Below are positions 57,441-64,000 of a stretch of DNA of 64,000 nt, one piece after another. Made by a program: the position numbers and the translations under genes. How positions within the stretch are numbered: the first letter of the stretch is position 1; every line of letters starts with the position of its first letter. Source of the stretch: Propionibacteriales bacterium (GTDB lineage: Bacteria; Actinomycetota; Actinomycetes; Propionibacteriales; Nocardioidaceae); NCBI GenBank assembly GCA_026392465.1, contig JAPLCA010000001.1, positions 1-64,000 on the forward strand, written 5' to 3'. Below the pieces are notes generated by a model, which saw only the letters and a program-made list of their open reading frames with translations, did not search any database and was not told the DNA's origin.

Positions 57441-59114
57441 TCAGCGCTCGCCGGACGACCAGACCACCTCGTCGCCGCGGCGCACCTCGGCCCGCTCGGC
57501 GTCCAGGTCGACGTCGACGACGAACGGACCGCGGTGCAGGAGCACGCGGCGGTCGTCGTCGGCGACCTCGACCCTCGTGTCGACGAGGGAGGGGTCGCGC
57601 AGCTCGGGGTGGGCGCGGCGCAGCGCGACCAGCGAGCGGTAGACCTCCAGCACGCCACGGTGCCGGGGCTCGTCGAGCTCCGCCCACCGCAGCGTCGAGC
57701 GCTCGAGGGTCGCGGGGTCCATCGGGTCGGGCACCTCCGACTCGCCCCAGCCGTGCCGGCCGAACTCGCGCCGACGGCCGGTGCGCACGGCCTCGGCCAG
57801 CTCGGGGTCGGGGAAGGAGGCGAAGAACTGCCACGGCGTGCTCGCGGCCCACTCCTCGCCCATGAAGAGCATCGGCGTGAACGGTCCGAGCAGCACCAGC
57901 GCCGCCCCGCAGGCCAGCAGGTCCGGCGAGACCGTGTCGGAGATGCGGTCGCCCGTGGCCCGGTTGCCGACCTGGTCGTGGTCCTGCAGGTAGGTCACGA
58001 ACGCGTGGCCCGGCGCGGCGTGGACGTCGACCGGACGCCCGTGCGTGCGGCCGCGGAAGGACGACCAGGTGCCGTCGTGGAAGAACGCGCCGCGCAGCAC
58101 CTTGGCGAGCGCGCCGGGCTCGGCGAAGTCGGCGTAGTAGCCGTCGGTCTCGCCGGTCAGCGCCACGTGCAGCGCGTGGTGCACGTCGTCGGCCCACTGC
58201 GCGTCCATGCCCAGGCCGTGCTGGTCGCGCGGGACGACCGTGCGCGGGTCGTTGCGGTCGGACTCCGCCACGAGTGAGAGCGGTCGGCCCAGGCGCTGCG
58301 ACGCCCGAGCGGTCTCCAGCGACAGCTCCTCGAGGATGGTCAGAGCCCTCGCGTCGGACAGCGCGTGCACGGCGTCGAGGCGCAGCGCGTCGACGTGGAA
58401 GTCCTCGAACCACGAGAGCGCGTTGTCGAGCACGTAGCGCCGCACCTCGTCGGAGCCCTCGCCGTCGAGGTTGAGGCCGGGGCCCCAGTCGTTCTCGCCG
58501 GCGAAGTACGGACCGAAGCGGTCGAGGTACGCGCCGGACGGGCCGAGGTGGTTGTAGACGACGTCGAGCACGACGCCGAGGCCCCGGGCGTGGCAGGCGT
58601 CGACGAACCGCTTGAAGCCGTCGGGTCCGCCGTACGGCTCGTGCACCGCGCCCCACAGCACGCCGTCGTAGCCCCAGCCGTACGGGCCGTCGAAGCTGTT
58701 GACCGGCAGCACCTCGACCAGCTCGACGCCCAGGTCGACGAGGTGGTCGAGCCGCTCGACGGCGGCGTCGAAGGTGCGACCGGGCGTGAACGTGCCGACG
58801 TGCAGCTCGTAGATCACGGCACCGCGCAGGGCGCGACCCTCCCAGCCGTCGTCCGTCCACGCGAACGCGTCGTGGTCGTAGGTACGTGACGCCGCGTGCA
58901 CGCCGTGCGGCTGCCAGACGGAGCGAGGGTCGGGCAGCGGGGTGTCGTCGTCGCCCAGCAGGAACGCGTAGTCGGTGCCCGGCGCGAGGTCGACGTCGTG
59001 CCACCACCACCCCGAGCGCGCCTCGCCGGGCTCCCACGCCTGCATGCGGTGCTCGACGCCGTCGATCCGCACGCGGACGCGGTCGTGGTCGGGGGCCCAG
59101 AGGGTGACGGCCAC
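57441..59114 (-). CDS. treZ: Malto-oligosyltrehalose trehalohydrolase
   Basis: VAVTLWAPDHDRVRVRIDG...YELHVGTFTPGRTFDAAVERLDHLVDLGVELVEVLPVNSFDGPYGWGYDGVLWGAVHEPYGGPDG. Confidence 0.94.
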   Translation of the reverse strand: MAVTLWAPDHDRVRVRIDGVEHRMQAWEPGEARSGWWWHDVDLAPGTDYAFLLGDDDTPLPDPRSVWQPHGVHAASRTYDHDAFAWTDDGWEGRALRGAVIYELHVGTFTPGRTFDAAVERLDHLVDLGVELVEVLPVNSFDGPYGWGYDGVLWGAVHEPYGGPDGFKRFVDACHARGLGVVLDVVYNHLGPSGAYLDRFGPYFAGENDWGPGLNLDGEGSDEVRRYVLDNALSWFEDFHVDALRLDAVHALSDARALTILEELSLETARASQRLGRPLSLVAESDRNDPRTVVPRDQHGLGMDAQWADDVHHALHVALTGETDGYYADFAEPGALAKVLRGAFFHDGTWSSFRGRTHGRPVDVHAAPGHAFVTYLQDHDQVGNRATGDRISDTVSPDLLACGAALVLLGPFTPMLFMGEEWAASTPWQFFASFPDPELAEAVRTGRRREFGRHGWGESEVPDPMDPATLERSTLRWAELDEPRHRGVLEVYRSLVALRRAHPELRDPSLVDTRVEVADDDRRVLLHRGPFVVDVDLDAERAEVRRGDEVVWSSGER

Positions 59115-59116
59115 GC

Positions 59117-60121
59117 TCAGACCACCCGCGTGGGCGGCGACGCCGTCGTGCTCGGGTCGGTCGTCGGGATGCTGCCCAGCACCTCGTCGATGGTCGCGAG
59201 CACGTCGTCGTCGAGGGTGATCCCGCTGGCGGCCGCGTTCGACTCGACCTGCTCCGGGCGCGAGGCGCCGACGATCGCGCCGGCGACGTTGTCGTTCGCG
59301 AGCACCCACGCGATGGCGAGCTGGGCCATGGTGATGCCGAGGTCGTCGGCGACGGGACGCAGCCCCTGCACGGCGGTGAGCACCTCGTCGTCGAGGAAGC
59401 GCTTGATCATGTCGGCGCCGCCCTTCTCGTCGGTGGCGCGGCTGCCCTCGGGCGGCGCGGCACCGGGCTCGTACTTGCCGGTGAGCACACCCTGCGCGAT
59501 CGGCGACCAGACGATCTGCGAGAGGCCCAGCTCGCGGCTGACAGGCACGACCTCGCCCTCGATGACCCGCCACAGCATCGAGTACTGCGGCTGGTTGGAG
59601 ACGAGCCGGACGCCGAGGTCGCGGGCGAGCTCCTGCCCGGCGCGGATCTGCTCGGCGGTCCACTCGCTGACCCCGATGTAGTGCGCCTTGCCGGCGCGGA
59701 CGACGTCGGCGAACGCCTGCATCGTCTCCTCCAGCGGCGTCTCGTGGTCGTACCGGTGCGCCTGGTAGAGGTCGACGTAGTCGGTCTGGAGCCGCTGCAG
59801 CGAGCCGTCGATCGACTCCATGATGTGCTTGCGGGAGAGGCCGGTGTCGTTCGGTCCGCCGGGCCCGGTGGGCCAGTAGACCTTGGTGAGGATCTCCAGC
59901 GACGCGCGCCGCTCGCCCTTCAGCGCCTCGCCGAGCACGCTCTCGGCCTTGCCGTTGGCGTAGACGTCGGCGGTGTCGAACGTCGTGATGCCCGCGTCGA
60001 GCGCGGCCCGCACGCACGCCGTGGCCGCGTCGTTCTCGACCTGCGAGCCGTGGGTCAGCCAGTTGCCGTAGATGATCTCGCTGACCTTGAGGCCGCTGTT
60101 CCCGAGGTACCTGAACTCCAT
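59117..60121 (-). CDS. Aldo/keto reductase family protein
   Basis: MEFRYLGNSGLKVSEIIYGNWLTHGSQVENDAATACVRAALDAGITTFDTADVYANGKAESVLGEAL. Confidence 0.95.
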   Translation of the reverse strand: MEFRYLGNSGLKVSEIIYGNWLTHGSQVENDAATACVRAALDAGITTFDTADVYANGKAESVLGEALKGERRASLEILTKVYWPTGPGGPNDTGLSRKHIMESIDGSLQRLQTDYVDLYQAHRYDHETPLEETMQAFADVVRAGKAHYIGVSEWTAEQIRAGQELARDLGVRLVSNQPQYSMLWRVIEGEVVPVSRELGLSQIVWSPIAQGVLTGKYEPGAAPPEGSRATDEKGGADMIKRFLDDEVLTAVQGLRPVADDLGITMAQLAIAWVLANDNVAGAIVGASRPEQVESNAAASGITLDDDVLATIDEVLGSIPTTDPSTTASPPTRVV

Positions 60122-60170
60122 GCTCTGAGCCTAGGCGCGCTGCGCCGTCCCGCGACCCGGGCGAGCACCT

Positions 60171-60228
60171 CGCTGGTCGAGTAGTCGACGCCCGTGAGGA
60201 ACGAGCGTGGCGGAGACGTATCGAGACC
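60171..60228 (-). repeat. Dispersed hairpin repeat, copy D (reverse orientation)
   Basis: CGCTGGTCGAGTAGTCGACGCC...GGCGGAGACGTATCGAGACC. Confidence 0.7.
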
Positions 60229-60259
60229 AGTCTCGGCGGATCAGCGTGGGTCGCCTTGC

Positions 60260-60360
60260 GCTGAGCCGTTGCCGGGTGACCTCGATACGCGGCCACGTCG
60301 CTCGTTCCGCCCCCGCAAGCGGGAGGTGCCCCCAGCGCGTGGCCGCTACTCGACCAGCGG
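60260..60360 (+). repeat. Dispersed hairpin repeat, copy C
   Basis: GCTGAGCCGTTGCCGGGTGACCTCGATAC GCGGCCACG...CGTGGCCGC TACTCGACCAGCGG. Confidence 0.8.
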
Positions 60361-62652
60361 GGGGCGGGTGAGGAGGGCGACGGGGTAGGTGGCCAGGAGG
60401 TCGGCGAGCCGGACGTCGCCGCCCGCGGACGTGGCACCCGTCAGCACGTCGATCCACGACCCCGTCTCGAGGGGGAGGGTGGTCTCGCCCCAGCCGCCGC
60501 GCCGCTCGAGCCCGACCGGGAGACGGGTCGCGACGGCGACCAGGTCGTCGCTGCGGCCGAACGCGAGCGCGTGCTCGGCAGCCGGTCCCGACGCCGCCAG
60601 CGGGGTGTACCCGCGGAACAGGTCGGGCCGGTCCCTGCGGAGTCGCAGCACCCGACGCACGAGCGACGTCTTCGCCGCGCCCGACGCGTCGACCTCGGGC
60701 AGCCAGCCGTCGTCGAGGCGACGCAGCAGGGTGCGGAACGCGTCGTGGTCGACGGGACGTCGGTTGTCGGGGTCCACGAGGGAGAAGTCCCAGCCCTCCG
60801 TGCCCTGGTAGACGTCGGGGACGCCGGGGCCCGCCAGCTGCAGCAGCTTCTGCGACAGCGACACCGTCCAGCCGAGGGCCTGGATCGTCCCGACCAGGGC
60901 CTGCACCTCCGGACCGAGCTCGGAGCGCACGCGCGCGGGCCACGTCGCGACGGACTCCTCGAACGCCTCGTCCGTCTCGGTCCACGTGGTCCGGACCTTC
61001 GACTCGCGCGCGGCCTTCAGCAGGTAGTCCGAGAGCCGCTCGTCGCTGATCGGCCAGGCTCCGAGCAGCGTCTGCCACGCGAGGAGGTCGAGCGCCGGCT
61101 CGTCGATCCCGCAGCGCGCCGACCAGTCCTCGACGGTCGACGTGACCTCCTCGCCCAGCTCGGCGAGCACCAGCATGCGCGCGCGGGTGTCCTCGGACCG
61201 CTTCGTGTCGTGCGTCGTCAGGGCGGTCATGGCCGCCGGGTGGTCGGCCTCGCGCGCCGCGGCCAGCGCGTGGAAGCCCTCGACGTCGACGCCCCAGACG
61301 TCCGGGGAGCCGCCGACCTCGTTGAGCGCCGCGAACCGGGTGAAGCGGTAGAAGGTCGTGTCCTCTGTCCCCTTGGCGACGACCATCCCCGACGTCTGCT
61401 GGATGCGGGTCGCGAGCTCGCCGGTCGGGTCCTCCGTCACCTGGAGGTCGAGGGCGCGGATCGCCGGGTCGACGTCGGGCCGCCGCGCGCGGGCCCGCTC
61501 GACGGCTGCGTCCCACGCCTCGCGTCCCGCCTCGGGCAGGTAGGAGCGGTAGACGCCGAACGCGACCATCGTCTCGGCCACGGCGGTCCGCGCGGCGTCC
61601 TCGTGCACGTCGCGCAGCAGCGCCGCGATCCGACGCACCTCGGCCACGAGCACCTTCCGGGTGACCATGCGTCGGGCGTCCTCCTCGACCGCCGCGTAGT
61701 CGGTCGGTGCGCCGAGCCGCTCGGCGAGCGCCTGCCAGGGTGCCTCGCCGGCCGGGTCCAGCAGCACGCCGGCGACCTCGCGCATCGCGTCGTAGCCCGT
61801 GGTGCCGTCGACCGGCCAGCTGGTCGGCAGCTCCTCGCCCGGGTGCAGGATCTTCTCGACCACCAGCCAGGCGTCGGGAGCGGCGTCGTGCAGACGTCGC
61901 AGGTAGCCGCCCGGGTCGGCGAGCCCGTCGGGGTGGTCGATGCGCAGACCCGTCACCCGACCCTCGCCGACCCAGCGCAGCACCTCGCGGTGGGTGTCGT
62001 CGAAGACCGCCGGGTCCTCCACCCGCACGGCGGCGAGCGTCGTGATGTCGAAGAAGCGCCGGTAGTTCAGCTCCGACCCGCCGCGACGCCAGCCGACCAG
62101 CTCGTAGTGCTGCCGGTCGTGCACCTCCTGCGGCGTCATCGAGGCGAAGCCCGGGTCGTCGAGAGTGGCGCGGTCGACCGGGAACCGGTGGTCGTAGTAC
62201 GTCAGCTCGTCGCCGTCGACGGACAGCTCCGCCACGTCGGCGTCGTCGCCCAGCACCGGCACGAGCACGCGCCCGCGCGTCCAGTCGACGTCGAAGTGTC
62301 CCGCCCAGGGTGACGCCTCCCCCTCGGCCAGCACCGACCACCACCACGGGTTGGCGCGTGGCACCTCGACCGACATGTGGTTGGGCACGACGTCGACGAC
62401 CAGGCCGAGCCTCGCGTCGCGCACGGCAGCCGTGAACGCGTCCCAGGCCTCGGGGCCACCGAGCTCCGGGCGCGCGCGGGTGGGGTCGGTGACGTCGTAG
62501 CCGTGGGTCGAGCCGGGCGTCGCGTCGAGCACGGGGGAGACGTACACCGCGCCGACGCCGAGGTCGCGCAGGTAGGGCACGAGCGCCTGCGCCTCGGCGA
62601 AGCCGAACTCCGGACGCAGCTGCAGGCGGTAGGTCGAGCTGGGAGCGTTCAC
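60346..62652 (-). CDS. treY: Malto-oligosyltrehalose synthase
   Basis: [66 protein letters not shown]. Confidence 0.95.
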   Translation of the reverse strand: MNAPSSTYRLQLRPEFGFAEAQALVPYLRDLGVGAVYVSPVLDATPGSTHGYDVTDPTRARPELGGPEAWDAFTAAVRDARLGLVVDVVPNHMSVEVPRANPWWWSVLAEGEASPWAGHFDVDWTRGRVLVPVLGDDADVAELSVDGDELTYYDHRFPVDRATLDDPGFASMTPQEVHDRQHYELVGWRRGGSELNYRRFFDITTLAAVRVEDPAVFDDTHREVLRWVGEGRVTGLRIDHPDGLADPGGYLRRLHDAAPDAWLVVEKILHPGEELPTSWPVDGTTGYDAMREVAGVLLDPAGEAPWQALAERLGAPTDYAAVEEDARRMVTRKVLVAEVRRIAALLRDVHEDAARTAVAETMVAFGVYRSYLPEAGREAWDAAVERARARRPDVDPAIRALDLQVTEDPTGELATRIQQTSGMVVAKGTEDTTFYRFTRFAALNEVGGSPDVWGVDVEGFHALAAAREADHPAAMTALTTHDTKRSEDTRARMLVLAELGEEVTSTVEDWSARCGIDEPALDLLAWQTLLGAWPISDERLSDYLLKAARESKVRTTWTETDEAFEESVATWPARVRSELGPEVQALVGTIQALGWTVSLSQKLLQLAGPGVPDVYQGTEGWDFSLVDPDNRRPVDHDAFRTLLRRLDDGWLPEVDASGAAKTSLVRRVLRLRRDRPDLFRGYTPLAASGPAAEHALAFGRSDDLVAVATRLPVGLERRGGWGETTLPLETGSWIDVLTGATSAGGDVRLADLLATYPVALLTRPPLVE

Positions 62653-64000
62653 GACTCGACCCGCTGCAGCACCACGAGGGAGCGGGCCGTGACGTCGATC
62701 GTCGCGCCGCCCTCGACGAGGTCGTCGCCGGGCTCGTGGACGCTTCCGGTGGCCGTGTCGACGACGACGCCCCAGGTGCTGGCGTACTCGCCGTCGGGGA
62801 CGGTGAAGGTGATGTCCTCGTGGTGGGCGTTGAAGGCGAGCAGGAACGAGTCGTCGACCACCCGCTCGCCCCGCTCGTCACGTTCGTCGATCGCCCGGCC
62901 GTTGAGGAACACGGCGACCGCCCGACCGAAGTCGTCGTCCCAGTTCTCGTCGGTCATCTCCTCGCCGGCCGGGGTGAACCAGGCGATGTCGCGCAGCTCG
63001 TCGGCCTTGCGGACCGGCTTGCCCTGGAAGAAGCGACGGCGGCGGAACACGGGGTGCGCGGTGCGGAACGCCGCGAGCGCCGACGTGAAGCCGAGCAGGG
63101 CGTGCTCGTGCTCGTCGAGGTCCCAGTCGACCCACGACGTCTCGTTGTCCTGGCAGTAGACGTTGTTGTTGCCACCCTGCGAGCGGCCCAGCTCGTCGCC
63201 GTGCAGCACCATCGGCACGCCCTGCGACAGCAGCAGCGTGGCCAGGAAGTTGCGACGCTGGCGCCGGCGCAGGTCGAGCACCTCCGGGTCGTCGGTCGGG
63301 CCCTCGACGCCGCAGTTCCAGGAACGGTTGTCGTCGGCGCCGTCGCGGCCGTCCTCGCCGTTGGCGTCGTTGTGCTTCTGCTCGTAGGAGACGAGGTCGT
63401 CGAGCGTGAACCCGTCGTGGGCGGTGACGAAGTTGATCGACGCGTAGGGCCGGCGCCCCGTGTCCTGGTACAAGTCCGACGAGCCGCTGATGCGGGACGC
63501 GAACTCGCCGAGGGTGGCCGGCTCGCCGCGCCAGAAGTCGCGGACCGTGTCGCGGTACAGACCGTTCCACTCCGTCCAGAGCGGCGGGAAGTTGCCCACC
63601 TGGTACCCGCCGGGCCCGACGTCCCACGGCTCGGCGATGAGCTTGACCTGGCTGACCACCGGGTCCTGCTGCACGAGCTCGAAGAACGTGGCGAGCTTGT
63701 CGACGTCGTAGAACTCGCGGGCGAGCGTGGCGGCGAGATCGAAGCGGAACCCGTCGACGTGCATCTCGGTCACCCAGTAGCGCAGCGAGTCCATGATCAG
63801 CTGCAGCGGGCTGGGGTGGCGAACGTTCAGGGAGTTGCCCGTGCCCGTGTAGTCCATGTAGTGCTGCGGGTCGTCCTCGACGAGGCGGTAGTAGGCCTGG
63901 TTGTCGATGCCGCGCATCGAGAGCGTCGGGCCGAGGTGGTTGCCCTCCGCCGTGTGGTTGTAGACCACGTCGAGGACGACCTCGATGCCGGCGGCGTGCA
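62649..64000 (-). CDS. glgX: Glycogen debranching protein GlgX (paralogue 2), truncated by right window edge
   Basis: [62 protein letters not shown]; frame open to the window end. Confidence 0.93.
   Translation of the reverse strand, partial: HAAGIEVVLDVVYNHTAEGNHLGPTLSMRGIDNQAYYRLVEDDPQHYMDYTGTGNSLNVRHPSPLQLIMDSLRYWVTEMHVDGFRFDLAATLAREFYDVDKLATFFELVQQDPVVSQVKLIAEPWDVGPGGYQVGNFPPLWTEWNGLYRDTVRDFWRGEPATLGEFASRISGSSDLYQDTGRRPYASINFVTAHDGFTLDDLVSYEQKHNDANGEDGRDGADDNRSWNCGVEGPTDDPEVLDLRRRQRRNFLATLLLSQGVPMVLHGDELGRSQGGNNNVYCQDNETSWVDWDLDEHEHALLGFTSALAAFRTAHPVFRRRRFFQGKPVRKADELRDIAWFTPAGEEMTDENWDDDFGRAVAVFLNGRAIDERDERGERVVDDSFLLAFNAHHEDITFTVPDGEYASTWGVVVDTATGSVHEPGDDLVEGGATIDVTARSLVVLQRVES

Overview
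High-GC actinobacterial chromosome segment; gene content looks like Propionibacteriales (Nocardioides/Aeromicrobium-like), which is inference only. Three blocks are visible. (1) ~1-8.8 kb: the 3' end of a HINT-containing polymorphic (Rhs/YD-type) toxin gene, cut by the left window edge. A one-nt-overlapping putative immunity gene follows, then a displaced Rhs-core remnant and an array of about ten small same-strand immunity-like ORFs, including a DUF4279-like protein, with internal segmental duplications. (2) ~8.8-46.4 kb: mostly ordinary genes, including transporters, TetR/PadR/MerR/LysR/AraC/XRE/WhiB regulators, a leucine-catabolism operon (MCC beta/alpha plus HMG-CoA lyase), a fused thioredoxin-reductase-like/methyltransferase gene, aat, HU and others. 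(3) ~46.4-64 kb: an arginine deiminase gene followed by a GlgE/trehalose/glycogen cluster on the minus strand (glgB, maltokinase, treS, glgE, glgX, treZ, an inserted aldo/keto reductase, treY, and a second glgX cut by the right edge). Main items for a second look: the duplicated toxin/immunity array; an in-frame amber codon replacing Lys in a conserved GlgB motif; an apparent 1-nt frameshift at a methyltransferase C-terminus; a micro-ORF translationally coupled to a membrane protein; a family of loopless GTGGGGCCCCAC-centred palindromes; and a dispersed hairpin repeat whose stems differ between copies while the flanks are conserved. No rRNA, tRNA, CRISPR array or transposase was recognised. 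All family calls are from reading the protein sequence; no database search was run.
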